Source: Aurelia coerulea (Eukaryota; Cnidaria; Scyphozoa; Semaeostomeae; Ulmaridae). From it: a stretch of DNA of 64,000 nt. Below the pieces are notes generated by a model that saw only the letters and a list, made by a program, of their open reading frames with translations, was not told the DNA's origin and searched no databases. Location of the stretch: NCBI GenBank assembly GCA_039566865.1, contig CM076953.1, forward strand, positions 434,001-498,000, given 5' to 3'. This document shows, one piece after another, positions 1 to 11,984 of this stretch (position 1 is its first letter; the number at the start of each line of letters is the position of its first letter). Made by a program: the position numbers and the translations under genes.

Positions 1-68
1 ATCGTACAGGCAAATTTACCAGCTTAGCAATAAATATTTTCAAGCAAATCGAATGTGCAAAGCAACAT

Positions 69-254
69 TGGACTGATTAAGATTGAGTCCTAGTAATCGC
101 TACTACCCACCCACTCTACTCGCTCATACTAGTATTCTTGTGGTATTTGGCCTAAATAGGGCCAGCCATTTGGCTGGGAAGCCATGAGTTCTAGTTTGAG
201 CGAGTAGGGTGGGTGGGTGGTAGCGATTACTAGGACTCAATCTTAATCAGTCTA
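69..254. mobile_element. Fold-back MITE, 9-bp TSD family, copy 1
   Basis: The element is almost entirely two inverted arms of about 55-60 bases, starting TGGACTGATTAAGATTGAG and ending with the complement, around a central loop of about 65 bases. The nine bases AAGCAACAT lie immediately left (60-68) and right (255-263), a clean target-site duplication. No coding capacity. Copies 2 (1944-2062) and 3 (53739-53793) share the TAGACTG terminus and also have 9-bp duplications. A 9-bp duplication is typical of Mutator-like elements, so a MULE-driven MITE is the inferred class. Confidence 0.85.
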
Positions 255-264
255 AAGCAACATT

Positions 265-726
265 ACATTGAAAACCCAAATTTTCCGACAAAAACAGCCC
301 AGGACACTTTGTGCCGAATCGGAAACAACTTCCTTTTTGCAGCAAAGAGACATTTGTAGAATAGCTAAAAAGGTCTATTGAGCAAACCATTCACTTGAAA
401 TGAGTTACAGTTGCATAGAATCAAACAAATTTTACCAAAAACGATCTGTACTGAATAGTTTAATTAAAAGACTCTCGATAAAGAAATTTATCCAAAACAT
501 TTTCGGACATTTTCAAGGTAATTCGGACAAAACACACAGACAAAATTACTGTCTGAAACTTCTGGATTTTTAATGTAATTGGCGGACAATATCTACGACT
601 GTACATTTTGGCAAAAGTAGAACATTTTCAGACTCATTGGGTGTTTAAATGACGCAACCCCCGTCTCCACTCTAAATGACGCAACCCCCTCCCCACACAA
701 CACCCCTCTCCACTCTTCCCAGTTAA
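265..726. other. 3' flank of ZCRB1, no gene seen
   Basis: This stretch holds no supported coding sequence. It probably carries the 3' UTR and downstream flank of the minus-strand ZCRB1 gene. A short imperfect duplication of AATGACGCAACCCCC lies near 647-690. I see nothing else in it. Confidence 0.4.
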
Positions 727-3700
727 TCAGTCGCCATCTAACTCCTCCTCGTCACTAAAATACGAACTTTTCTTAAATTTCTTTTTAGGAATTATTTCTT
801 CTTCAGTTTTGACCACAGGGTCTGGAAGTCCAGCAGCTCTTCGTTCCTGTCTTACTTTTTCTTCTTCAATAGCTGCATTCATCTCTATGGTAAAACTCAG
901 ACTGGAAGTATGGAGATCTTCTGGTTGATTGTCATCATCATCATCATCATCGTCAGTATTTTTGGCTTCTTCTTCGTCGTAATCATCGCTATGAATTATG
1001 GGAAATGTTTCAAATTTTCAAGTAGTTTAACAAGTTTCATTTTGATTTAAAGATTTCTTTAAAAAGCAAAGGCTACTTCCGACCATAGTTAATACGACCA
1101 AGAAATTCTTACGACAATATATGCAAAAAGCACTCAAACCCCAGGGGGGGTACTCATTGACTTTCAGTACGGGGGGGGGGTCCGTGCCAATATTTGGGGT
1201 CCGAAATTTTACATCAAATCAATATTTGGGGTCTGTGAATTAAAACATGGACAACAATTGAATATTTGGGGTCTACAAATCTGAGGAAAGGAAGAATCCT
1301 GCAATTTGGCCCTGAAGTTGCGAATCACGAAATAAATGCTTTGGTATTATTCAAAAACTGAGAAAAATCAAGAGGCTCAAATTGAAATCATTCAAAAACA
1401 TGTGAGGGGCCCCAGAAATAGATAACAATATTTGGGGTCTCCAAAACATTAGACTCAATATTTGGGGTCCCCAAATCATTAGGCTTAATATTTAGGGGTC
1501 AGCAAAGAAAAAGTGGCACGGACCCCCCCGTATTGAAAGTTAGGGAGTACCCCCCCTGGGACTCAAACTGCAAAACAGCAGAACAGCAGAATTGCAAAAC
1601 AGCACAAAAGTGGAAAAATAGCCAGAACGGAGCACGGTAGAGAAAATTTGATATTTTCATTTCTCCTCTTTGCAATGTTAGTTAACCATTTGCATGCTGA
1701 ATTGTTTGCAGGTGATTGATCTCGAACGTCTCGATCAAAAATTTCAAACTCTTTTTTCACCAGGAAGAAGTTCTTGAATTCGAAATTAAAGTGTATGAAA
1801 ACTGTTCAGAAATAATTGAAGTTTTCTTTTCTTGCCTCTATTTCACTGTAAAACATTTAATTTACCTTATTTTGCAGTAGAATGAGTGCTGAGTAGTTTG
1901 CGTTTTGTTTACGTCGGAGCTTTGGGCGATTGCCGACTTAGGCTAGACTGATGAAATGGTCGTAGTTATCGCTATTGAAATACTGCCGGACGCTCCTGTC
2001 TCGGTCTGGTGTAATAGTCTCGTTTTGAATAGCGATTACTGGGACTCATCGTAATCAGTCTAGACTTAGGCCATATTTTGACCTCGCTGCATCATTTAGA
2101 GGCTACCCACATCACCAGACAGAGGCTCAATCGAAAGGGCAGCGGTCACGCTATTGAAACATACCTTTTCCAGCGACATTGGATGAGAGGAAGATATTTT
2201 ATCGCAAGAAGAAAACAGATTGAAAATATCGAAGAGTTCAACAAATATCAATGAAAAACTCGCGATTTAGTTGCAGAAGCTTCCATCACTAATAAATCAG
2301 TAAACTTCACTGTAAGTAAACCATGTAGTTAAAGACTTGGTGTGACCAGTTTCCGTTGAAAATAGTTTTAAATAATGATCTATAAAATCATCTTACGTTT
2401 TCTTTCCTTTTTTCTTTTTGATCTTTTTCGGTGGTGGTTCTCTTTCACCTAACATATTCTTTGGGCAGCCATAACTTAAATGTCCAAAATCCTGAAAATG
2501 AAAGGACGATGTTGAAGTAAAAACAATTCCATAGCTGAACATGACTGGATGTTCCAACACCAGAAAGGTTTTCCCCCATTGTATTCTGTTTTTGTTATGT
2601 TTTAATCTTTTGCTGCCATGCCTTGTAAATTAGGTAATGCATTTTAACATATATGCTCATGATGATGATGATGAAAGACTACCGGGTGCGCCAAAATAAA
2701 CTATGCACGTTTGGCAGGCCACAATAAATCGTACACTGGACCGATTTTGATGATTTATGACTTAATCTGTAGCAGAAAGCTTGAATTAGATACTGGGATT
2801 TTTTGCAATTTTTTACATTTTCAGTCTTTAGAGCTAGAAGCGAGTTTCTTAAAATTTTAGTTTTCGAAAACACTGAAAACGATAAAAAAACATCGATCAA
2901 GCTTTCTAAAGAATCGATATAAATGGACAAAGAGAGAACTTGTTCGTGGTGATTTGCGATTTAGAAATCGATTAATTGTAATTTGCTGCACGAGAGTTCG
3001 TACTAAACCCCCAAATCACCTTGAAAACGTTTTCTCTTTGTTCATTCATGTTGAGTCTTTGAAATTTGATCGACGTTTTTTGATCGTTTTCAATATTTTC
3101 GAGAACTTAAATTTTAAGAAACTCGCTTCTAGCTCTAAAAACTGAAAACGGAAAAATTTGCAAAAAGTTCTAGAATCTAAGTCAGGCTTTCTGCTAAAGA
3201 TTAAGTCATAAATCTTCAAAATCGGTCGAGTGTACGATGTATCGTGGCCTGCCAAACGTGCATAGTTTATTTTGGCGCACCCGGTACTGTCCGTGAATAT
3301 CGTAGTTGCAATATTGCAAAAAGTCTTCGTTCATAATTCATATGTTAAATCGATTTAAAAAATTCCAGGTCTTTCCGAAATTATGCGATATGCTGTGGTT
3401 AAAGACAAGTGACAGACACAGATCATTTATGGAGAACATCAAGTACATGAACAGAAGAGTTTTGCTCGTTACAGTTTTTGGGTTATTACAGCCCCAACGT
3501 GACACCTTATGTTAGACAGACCACAGTGCAGTATTTATCGTTTTTCTTTTTTAATTGTATGTAGCATGGATGTAAATTGCATGTAGTTTAGCTTCTTTCT
3601 AAACAATGCCATGGGGTAGTCAGTCTTTTGCTCCTCGTGGTATCGTCTTTGTAGTATTGTAAAGTATTTTGTAGTGTAGGTAGAGTAATCCGTAGCATGT

Positions 3701-5836
3701 ATTGTAAATTTTTAATGGAATATTGGAATATATAAAAAAATACAATAGGCCATATTTAGATTGCCAATACCCCTTACATAGGTAATCCTATAACTCTGTC
3801 ATTTGTCAAATGTGTTCATTTGCAAAAACCTATCAAAACAGGTAAAAAATGATGATCTGATTTTGTTTGATTTTCCTGTCTCACAGCGTTGATTTGTACA
3901 CGCTCCTATAACGTTTTACCATGGTCATGGTTTTACGGTGTGTTATCAGATTAGCTATCGGCTTAGAGGGAAGCTTCTTGCCTGAAAATCAACAATGAAC
4001 TTTAGGTAGATGCCTAACTTGTTCTCTCATGAATCATAAAGATGAATTTTGTGGAAATCAAATGATTTTACCCCACATTCGAAACATCTTGATTTATCCG
4101 GGTATTCTTTCTTTCTTATGTAATCAGCAGCTTTTCCATTGTCTTTGGCGATCGTACATTTTATTGTTCGACCAAAAAGCTAAAATTGAAAACAAATGTC
4201 TGTAATCATTGCAAGGTAAAATTAAATAGAGTATAACAAGCAAGAATAAGAACAACAGAGTCCCTCATAAAGAGTTAAATAAATCGAACAAGTAAGCATT
4301 GATCATCTCGTTATTCTTTAAGTTGGACGGAACGAAACCATTCGAAGCAGTTTGAAAATGTAACAAAACGCTACGGATAGCCTTCCTTCATACGATACCA
4401 GATGAAATTAACACAATGTTACAATTCAATTTTTCAATCATTTACGGATCAGGCTATGCTTTTGTTTCCAAAAATTTGACCAATTGTCAAATGCGCAGAC
4501 ATACTTTCGAGAAGATATCATAGATACGTTCAAAAATGGCACTCTAGTTCGACTCTGTATGTTGTAAAAAGTTTAAAGGTATCTTCCATATTGTTTTTAT
4601 CATGCCAGCTTCATTTTCCTGCAGTTTTGAAAACTTGAAAGCAATTGGTAAAATCGATTTTTTTAGATAACGGTTTCCTTGAAGAATATTCATTTAAAAT
4701 CTGACTGATCTGTTAAACTTTGGACACTACTCAAATAGGTCAAATGTGTTATAAGTTAGAAGCATTCTTGATAAAACAAGTGATGTATACCTGTTTTTTA
4801 TTGACAGATTTGCATGCATTTATGGCAGAAGGACGATCTAAGTATTGGATAAATGCAACACCTTTACTTTCTCTTGTCTGCTTATCTTTCAAGATTGTCA
4901 CTCTGAAATAAAGATATTCAAGTTGATATTCCTGTTAATGGCTATTAATAAACAGCCACCTGTATGAAAAATCCATTTTATTGTTAACACCAATTATTTA
5001 CAGTACATCAGAACAAAGCATTCCCATCTAGGATCAAAAGTTGGGACAAACTTCAGCATAAAACTGTTCTGTCCAAATGTTTGGTTATTTTGTTTTACAA
5101 TTTTCAAGTGCCAAAAATGTTGTCCCACATGTTTGTTTGAAACTTTTCCATCCAATACACTTTGAAATTCACATTATTCAAAGTTGCTGCAATATCGTCA
5201 TCAAATGTTACTATGATAGGCTTAATTCCAAGGGTTGGTGCATCTTTGTTAAGTTTTCTATCTGTTTCTTATCGTTAAATTTCTATTATTCCATTTTTAT
5301 GATCCACAGTATAACCTGCTCATGAGTCATTCTTCTAACAGTAGATTCTCCATGAAAAGTAAACATTAGGTGTTCACAGATGTTAGGTCAAACAATGAAA
5401 ATGTCTGAATATACTTACTTGACAAGCTTGCCAAATTTTTCAAATACCTGCAAAAATCAGTTTGATGGAGTAAGGAATTCAGATCCAATTTAATCAACAT
5501 GAGATTCAAAAGTACTTCGCATGAAAATTTTTCTGGAATAACTAGAGAAGTTAAATTTGAATTTAAACAGCTTACTGTTCATGTTCCAAAACAGATTTAG
5601 TCAAGCACAGACCATAGGTGGTCAGAGTGTCTGCAGTAAAGGCTTCAAACAAATGAAGGCTATGTTTTTCAAAGGATCTTCTTACATACATGCTTTCACA
5701 TCCCAAGAATTCATTAGTTGTATCAACAAGAGAAATTTGTGACAGTACCTACTTTGTGTATATCATTGTTTGTCAATGAAAATGGAAGATTTCCAACATA
5801 AACAGTACTTTTACTTGGTGCCAATCCTCCACTCAT
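727..5836 (-). CDS. ZCRB1: ZCRB1, U11/U12 snRNP 31 kDa protein
   Basis: Component of the minor (U12-type) spliceosome, nuclear, RNA-binding. Six coding exons on the minus strand: 5753-5836, 5419-5447, 4791-4902, 4072-4179, 2397-2491 and 727-988; all have GT-AG borders and all phases agree, giving 229 aa (human 217). The start [20 protein letters not shown] is the conserved RRM entrance. Exons 1-4 encode the RRM, and exons 4-5 the CCHC zinc knuckle (CFECG then GHLSYGC). [13 protein letters not shown] segment and a Lys-rich run follow. Exon 6 has an acidic tract with seven Asp, and the protein ends in the conserved SYFSDEEEL tail. An acceptor-like TCGTAG lies just 5' of the start codon, so a separate 5' UTR exon is likely. 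The intron between exons 5 and 6 contains two MITEs; that between exons 4 and 5 contains a mariner-like MITE. Divergent from the His-rich gene at 7078. Confidence 0.93.
1140..1560. mobile_element. C/G-run fold-back element E1 (8-bp TSD)
   Basis: Terminal inverted repeats run CCCAGGGGGGGTACTC, about 15 bases, then a TACGGGGGG run and TCCGTGCC; the right end is the complement. ACTCAAAC occurs on both sides (1132-1139 and 1561-1568), an 8-bp target duplication as in hAT or P-type transposition. The interior is not unique sequence but about six irregular repeats of the phrase CAATATTTGGGGTC. No ORF. It sits in the last intron of ZCRB1. E2 (24402-24719) and E4 (48041-48372) share the terminal architecture with different cores. 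Confidence 0.8.
1944..2062. mobile_element. Fold-back MITE, 9-bp TSD family, copy 2
   Basis: Arms begin TAGACTGAT and end ATCAGTCTA, with the shared internal motif TAGCGATTACTGGGACTCAT matching the arm of copy 1. Flanked by the perfect 9-bp direct repeat GACTTAGGC at 1935-1943 and 2063-2071. Length 119 bases, no coding capacity. Lies in the last intron of ZCRB1. Confidence 0.85.
2600..2675 (+). mobile_element. Retroposon 3' end with (ATG)n tail, copy 1
   Basis: The block TTTTAATCTTTTGCTGCCAT followed by a short spacer and a GATGATGATG microsatellite recurs at 13009-13061 and, more diverged, at 6190-6378. A shared 3' segment ending in the same simple repeat is the usual signature of a 5'-truncated non-LTR retroposon or a SINE that uses it. 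The family is not identified. Confidence 0.5.
2682..3284. mobile_element. Mariner-like MITE, GGTGCGCC family
   Basis: About 603 bases bounded by the target dinucleotide TA (2680-2681 and 3285-3286). The perfect-to-good terminal repeat begins CCGGGTGCGCCAAAATAAAC, and inverted similarity extends most of the length, with both halves sharing a TTCGAGAACT/TTCTCTTTG-rich interior. TA duplication and CCGGGTG ends suggest Tc1/mariner mobilisation (inference). Short ORFs in it are products of the palindrome and do not look like a transposase. A solo end of the same type (TTTTGGCGCACCC) is seen near 61489. Confidence 0.8.
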
Positions 5837-6346
5837 TTTGCCAATGTCTCTACGATGACAAACATTTTTAGAAATAGTTATTAGACTTATAGTGCCACAC
5901 GTTCATTGATCTGGAGAAACAGAATCAAGTTGCAATTTAAGCTTTCTGCACTCTAGTTTTCTGGGGCTGGGCTAATGTGGGGGAGGGGTGGGGATGGTTC
6001 AATTTGAACATTGGATTAATTTTTCTGCCACATCACAACACTATTCTGCTTAACACAAGTAGCACTTTAACTGGTTTTGATTCAAGCTATTGATTGTCTC
6101 CTGGAGTTGCCCAAGTCTCTCCAGTGTTTTTACCCAAACAAACTGCCCCAAAAATATTGTTATAACTGTTAAAATATTAAATATTTTGTCGTTCTACACT
6201 TCACCACAGTTTTATTTGATTCATTTTAGTTCATTTCTATCTTATTTTAGTTCACTTTTTGTTATTGTATTTTGTATTAGTTTCATTGTGTTAGTTTAGA
6301 TTAGATTATTTTAGCTGCCATGCCTGTAAAGGTAGTGCATAATGCT

Positions 6347-6378
<32 letters not shown>

Positions 6379-7077
6379 AATTATTCCCCCTGCTCCTATC
6401 TATGCTGCTTTGTCTTATGAAAAAATTCAGTTATTTTGATAGCATTTAAAAATAATAATCTGTTCTTTTATCTGTCCAGGGTATAGAAAAACGAACTCTT
6501 TTTGATGTAAATTCTAGGTATAGCGTAGAAATATTTGGCTGTTTTGGTTTGTAAATGCATTACTGATCATTATTTTATAGGGGCCTATATCGAACGTTTG
6601 CACTGTTTAGGCTAGTAGAACAAACAGAGCAGAGTTGTGTTTTTATCATTATCATTCTTTTTGGAGATTGATTCTTTCAAGGAACATCAAAATGCATTTC
6701 GCCACCATTTGTCATACTTACACTCACTTTTAAACCTTTGTGAAATGTTTTCTGCTAAGATATTTGCATATTTCTTTATTTTTTTGCAGATTTCTACTGT
6801 CAAATTTCGACGTTCTGTTGTTCTGTTGCTGTTGTTGTTGATGCTAGACGATACCATATTAGAGTTGCCTCGTTTCTCATTAATGAGAACAAATGACCTC
6901 GTTTCCAATTTCAAAAGGAGGAAGTTGAAATTGACCAATCAAAAGCAAAGGAAATGATTTGTTCTCCCAGGATGCATCTGTCAAAATAAAAAACAATACA
7001 AAGCGCAAATTCCATTTTCGATCGTCAAATTCGTTGCAAAGCGGAAAGATAGAAGCAACGAAAAATATACGCCGAAG
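5837..7077. promoter_or_regulatory. Divergent intergenic region ZCRB1 / His-rich gene
   Basis: About 1.24 kb separates the ZCRB1 start (minus) from the start of the membrane-protein gene (plus), so promoters for both should lie here. A retroposon 3' end with an ATG tail occupies 6190-6378. I cannot place a TATA box or start site with confidence. The ORFs at 6637-6957 show no domain and appear incidental. Confidence 0.4.
6190..6378 (+). mobile_element. Retroposon 3' end with (ATG)n tail, copy 2
   Basis: A T-rich stretch with repeated TTTAGTTCA phrases leads into TTTTAGCTGCCATGCCTGTA, a short spacer and about eleven ATG units. It matches the layout of the block at 2600-2675 and ends in the longest of the ATG microsatellites. 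Confidence 0.5.
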
Positions 7078-10000
7078 ATGAGGGAACTACTCTCTCTTCT
7101 TGCGATCATTTTGGTGGCGGGAGTTGTGATTGGTGATCGACATCATTTTGATCATCATGGCAGACATCATGAAGACAAACCATGGAAACATCATGGAAAA
7201 GCCCCATGCCCGTATCCTCACAAAGATGTCAAAGTTTCCCTTCGCGAACTTGGAACACCCAAAAATGAAACTATTGTCGTCGATGTTAGCCGGAAACAAA
7301 GTGATGAGAATTCAGTGAAAAGTAGTCTGAAGGTATCTTATATCATTAATTTATCATCGTTTATGTTTTGTGGTTGTTTGTTTTTTTTTCTTGTACAGGA
7401 GTACAACGTGACTTTGATTGAAGACCAGAGAAGGCCTAGCTGATCTGATGATGAAAGCTGTCAAGAAGGGAACCTGCTGCATGCTACCAAGCTTCGAGAA
7501 ATCTATTATTCATGCATCAAACAGATGCAGGAGAAATTTTTGACAGCAGCATGATTTGCATGGCGTTGTGAATTACAGAGCCCTTCATTTATCTGCAGAC
7601 TCATCGTGGTCGGCTGATATATTTCAGTTTCATGATTAAACTTGCAACCGGTTCTGAACTCGGTTCTTTCGATCACCGCTACGCAATAGAAAAAATGTTT
7701 TGAATTATGTCTTAAAGTTAAACAGTCAAGCACGTAAATCAAAATGAATTTTGCCGACTTGTACCCAAAAATTCGGAAACATTATGTAAGGCTATTTGTG
7801 TTGACATGCCTGACTCAGCAATTCAGAACTGCCGCATTCTGTTGCTACGTAACTTTCAATAGGACGACCTGTGGTCAGAAACCGACAGAAATTTGCATGA
7901 ACAATCAATTTGGTTTTGGAAGACAATGGTGTTTGTTGCAGCTACTTCATGTGGTTTTTATGTTGCTCATGAATTAAAGATGATGTCATTATATTAAAAT
8001 AAATTCTAACTACTTCTTTGTAACTCTTGTTGCCATGGTTGCTACCTGCCCCTCCTGGTGGAATCCTTGCATGTCGCATGCCACAGATTTACGCCAATTT
8101 CTTATGGTGCCACAGATCTGTGGTGTAACATGGGCTGACTTCAGTCTGGGTTGCTACTTGCTAGCAAAGCTTGATCATATCTGTTAAAATGTGTTTTAAA
8201 ATATTAATGATGAAAATTACTTACCTTTTTTCCGTTTTACCCCAAAGATGTTCCTTGCACACTTTTAACCTGAACAAAAGCAACAGGAAGTTAATGAAAC
8301 AGGAATTTGTTTATGCAACATTTCAATGTAATCTTCACACTGTCTGCCAATGAATTTTTAATGTTTTCAAGATGATCCAATCAACAAAAATCCAGACTTG
8401 TTAAAATGGTGGCAGTTCAAGTCCCACCTACCCATCACCATCATGCCATATGCGTGGGAGCTTATTAGCAAATCAGCTGGCTTTTTGTTGTAATTCTAAA
8501 ATGTTCTTGATCTCATTTGTTTGCATTATTTCATAGATCCATCTACGAATTCATGTGATTCAAGGAAGTGTTCATGTCAATGGCCATAAAATCGACCATG
8601 CTGTTGTCACTTCAATCCATTTACGAACACAACTTGGTAAGCAGCTATTGAAGTTTGATGAATTCTCTTTTCTTGCCCAACGATTCTTTGGGATTTCTCC
8701 AGAAAATTTCTTCAAATACCTGTCAAGAATTCTTTATTCAAGTCAAGAATTCTTTATTCAACTCTAAGCTAAAATTAAATGTATGTATGTATGTATGTAT
8801 GTATATGTAAAATTTTGCCATACAAAGTAAAAATTGAAAATGTAATAAAGGAAAGAAAGGCTATTTACATGTATAAAATGGTAATGAAAACTAAAGATCT
8901 AGTATAAAAATGCTCTACAATCAATATAGTAGATGACTGCACTGAATATGATGCAACTGGAAACTCTCAGGTGCCCAGATTTATCATATAATGAACGAGA
9001 ATAGCTCACCCACCAATGAATCAGGATTTAGGAGTGGTAGGATCACTATAGTCAAGGATTTTGATGTTAATGTACACAAGGCTGATTTATAATTTTAAGT
9101 TTGCAGACTCGCCTGGGCTGGTTAAAATAAGGATGGCTGTCAGTGTCACTGAGTAAAAGAAATTTAATTGAGCTGCTGATTGACATCCAATAATTCTATT
9201 CTTTTTTAGCTGAAATCTTTGCAGATGGTAGAATCAGTAGTAAACCAGCACTTGTTCAAGTCCGCATCATGGTGGTTGAGGTAGTGCAGCCAAATGGCAT
9301 CAAAATGCTTTCCGTCCAAGAAGAAATTGTTGAGGTTGATAATGAGGAAGTGAGCCAAATTGAAGTGAAGGAAGTTGTCCTTGAGTTGGGCGATAATGTC
9401 AATGAGAGTAAAAGAACAGTGACAGCCATAAAGATTTCTGAGAGTAAGATTCATCACAAAGAAAGAGGAGCTGACAAACATTATTGGGCATGCAAGGGTA
9501 AGTATAGGTCCATCAGTTGTCTGTTTGTTGGTAGAGCTGTAAAGAGTTAGGTTGGGTAGCAGTTGGGTAGTTGATCACATGACATAAAAAGTATTTAGTG
9601 CAAATGGTTTGTTTGCCTGGTGTTTTGCCAAAAAAACAGTCTCAGTAAATGATGATGTGATGGTGCAGAGGTGCAGCAACAATACAGCATTTAGCAACTG
9701 ATGGCATTCTTAGCTGGCTCGCGGAATACGTTCTTGGTTTGTGAGTGAGAGTGTTTGTGCCTTACACAACTCCACTCCTTTGTTTTACTTTGTGCATAAA
9801 AAAGGCAGATCGTAAGATGTAACTGACGGACATTGAACTGAAACTTTTTTTCATAACAGGACCTTTTGCTGTGACAAAAAGGGAGAAGAGAAAGTGGAAA
9901 CATATGCATCCAAAACGACCATCATTTGAACTTGGCCGAAATGATGACAAAGATGAGGGTGATCATGATGATGATGATGATGATGACAAACACCACCATA

Positions 10001-10707
10001 AGGTTAGTGCAAGTTTATTAGAATTCTTAATTCAACAAAAACATATCACTTCATTTTGTTGTGATCTATTTTGTTGTCTGATTGCTATCGCTGTTCTAGA
10101 AATTGGCTTCGTGGTGGGAAAATGAAGCTTACCAAAAATTAAATACCATTGCACGGCCTGAAATGTGCTGTCTGTCCCCATGAGAAATTAAAATGGTTAA
10201 AAACAGCAAGAAGAAGGAGAAAATGTGAGCAGTCTTACAAAAAGAATACTAGAAACACCAGATGAAAGTAAATGCACAACATCCTATTGTAGAAATAGAA
10301 ATGCAAATTAAAGTTATTCCAATGATAAAACAAAATAGTAGAGATTACGTTGTTGTATTATTTAATGTGAATTCAAGTTATGTGAACCTACCATTTTCCC
10401 CCAAATGTAGAAACACCATGGCAAACATCATCGTCACCACCATCATGGTAAATTCAAAAGACTTGGAGAAAAATTCTGCAAATGGTTCCATGGTCTGCCT
10501 CTTGCCAGCAGAGCTGCTTTGGGAATCTCTGTAGTGTTGATTTTTGTTCTCCTTACTGCTGCATGCTGCACTTGTTGTTGTAAGAAAAGCAAGAAACCAG
10601 CCAACAAGGAGAAGTATATGGATGATGCCATCTCTGTTAATGAGTATGAAGCTGAGCCGTTGCCGGAAAAGAAGAAGCAGCTTGACGAGATGCAGCTCAT
10701 TGCCTGA
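7078..10707 (+). CDS. Unrecognised His-rich type I membrane protein
   Basis: Function not recognised. Coding exons: 7078-7332; an uncertain exon 2 from 7399; 8537-8636; 9210-9497; 9860-10002; 10411-10707. The phases of exons 1 and 3-6 agree, giving 360 aa without exon 2. Residues 1-19 form a signal peptide (RELLSLLAIILVAGVVIG), followed by a His-rich segment. Exons 3-4 encode a beta-rich region with alternating VQ/VE motifs. Exon 5 is basic and then carries seven consecutive Asp; exon 6 starts with another His cluster. A transmembrane helix (ALGISVVLIFVLLTA) is followed by a Cys cluster (CCTCCC), likely palmitoylated, and a 45-aa acidic tail. Exon 2 is odd: frame 0 stops after EYNVTLIEDQRRPS, while a +1 frame continues GLADLMMKAVKKGTCC. 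That segment faintly recalls a BRICHOS domain, which I cannot establish. Signal peptide and single anchor imply the cell surface or secretory pathway. Confidence 0.6.
8711..8803. repeat. 16-bp tandem duplication and GTAT microsatellite
   Basis: TCAAGAATTCTTTATT occurs twice head to tail near 8723-8759, followed shortly by about six GTAT units. Simple-sequence DNA in an intron of the His-rich membrane-protein gene. Confidence 0.7.
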
Positions 10708-11984
10708 GTTTCCATAAAACTTGTTCTTGCACCCTGTAGTTTTATTGTATTGTAATTTGATGCAACTTGCTTCAAAGCTTGAGTAGTTCAGGACATTTCA
10801 TCAAAATATTGATGATTTCTTTGTGTACGTAGTAGTTACATTTTCATCTTATTGTAATTAGACATTACTTGGTTTGAAATAGCAAAACTGTTAAATAATG
10901 ATATTAATAGGAGGTCAAGTTCTTAATTAAGGATCTTGGAAAAAGAGCAGAAGGAGCTGAGAAAGCCATTCAGCCTGTTTCATGCATTCATCCATTTTCA
11001 TTGATTTTAAAAGCTTTCATCAGCTGATTTTTGCCACTTGGTTTCTTGGCACATAGATTCTAGAAGTGCAGCTTTCAACTGTTCTATGAGAGTGTTTAGT
11101 TTAACTGGTGTGTATATATCTGAATATTTAGAAAACCACTATGAAAAGTTTTGGATTACCATTTTTAAAGTTCCATAAGAGCTCATTGAAGGTTTTAACG
11201 TTGAGAGTAAGCAAATCAAGCACTTGGAAAGGAATCTGTTGTAGGTAATCTTGCACAAACGGATGCTGGTCATCAATATTATCAAATGTAACCCACTGTT
11301 CATGTATTCCAATTTTAGGATTTCACATCATTTCCCCACTGCTAGCTTTGAGAAGTGCACATCAAGGTTTTTCCTAAACTATAATGTGCACATGAAATAT
11401 GACAGGCATTGAAAATTTCAACTGTGCAAGGAATTCCTTGCACACGAGAGACAAAGTTAGCAGTCTGATGTCATTTTCATGCATGATAAAAAGGTTTTGT
11501 GAATACGCAATATAATATGTACCGTTTTCAATTAGAGCAGTCTGAAAAAGACAATTTTTGTGTCAGTAAATGCAAATAAAAATTAACGGATCTTTACATA
11601 GCCTGCTTGTTAAATATTCCTCAAATTGTGTTCTTTAACTAACTGGAATACAATTGACTTTTTTATTAATACTGAAATTTGCTTTCTGTAACTAGTTGGA
11701 AAATATTTGACCTTTTTATTGGTACCAATCTTCTTTGGGCTGAAAATTGAATAAAAACAGTCCGCCTACAAGAAAACCTCAAGAGTGGATTTTCTGGAGA
11801 AAAATTTTCAAAAAGAGAGTGACATGACAAGAAAGGACAAATTATTTTTCAGAATAATACGTGACAAATGAAGCATTTTAGTTTTAAGAAAAATGTATGC
11901 ATGCGTGAGCTACAAGATGAATTTGTGTATTGAGTTTGAATGCACTCTTTGAATTAACAACAACAACAAATGGATTGCACATCT
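10708..11984. other. Convergent intergenic region, nothing coding
   Basis: Between the stop of the plus-strand membrane-protein gene and the stop of the minus-strand NTF2-like gene. It should hold the 3' UTRs and polyadenylation signals of both. No repeat, RNA gene or coding segment was recognised. Confidence 0.4.

Noticed and set aside
6637..6957. 106-aa plus-strand ORF upstream of the His-rich gene
   Set aside because: No domain, low-complexity hydrophobic and basic stretches, in the divergent promoter region.
7744..7977. 77-aa plus-strand ORF with several Cys
   Set aside because: Lies in an intron of the His-rich gene, has no family resemblance and no splice sites that would join it in phase.
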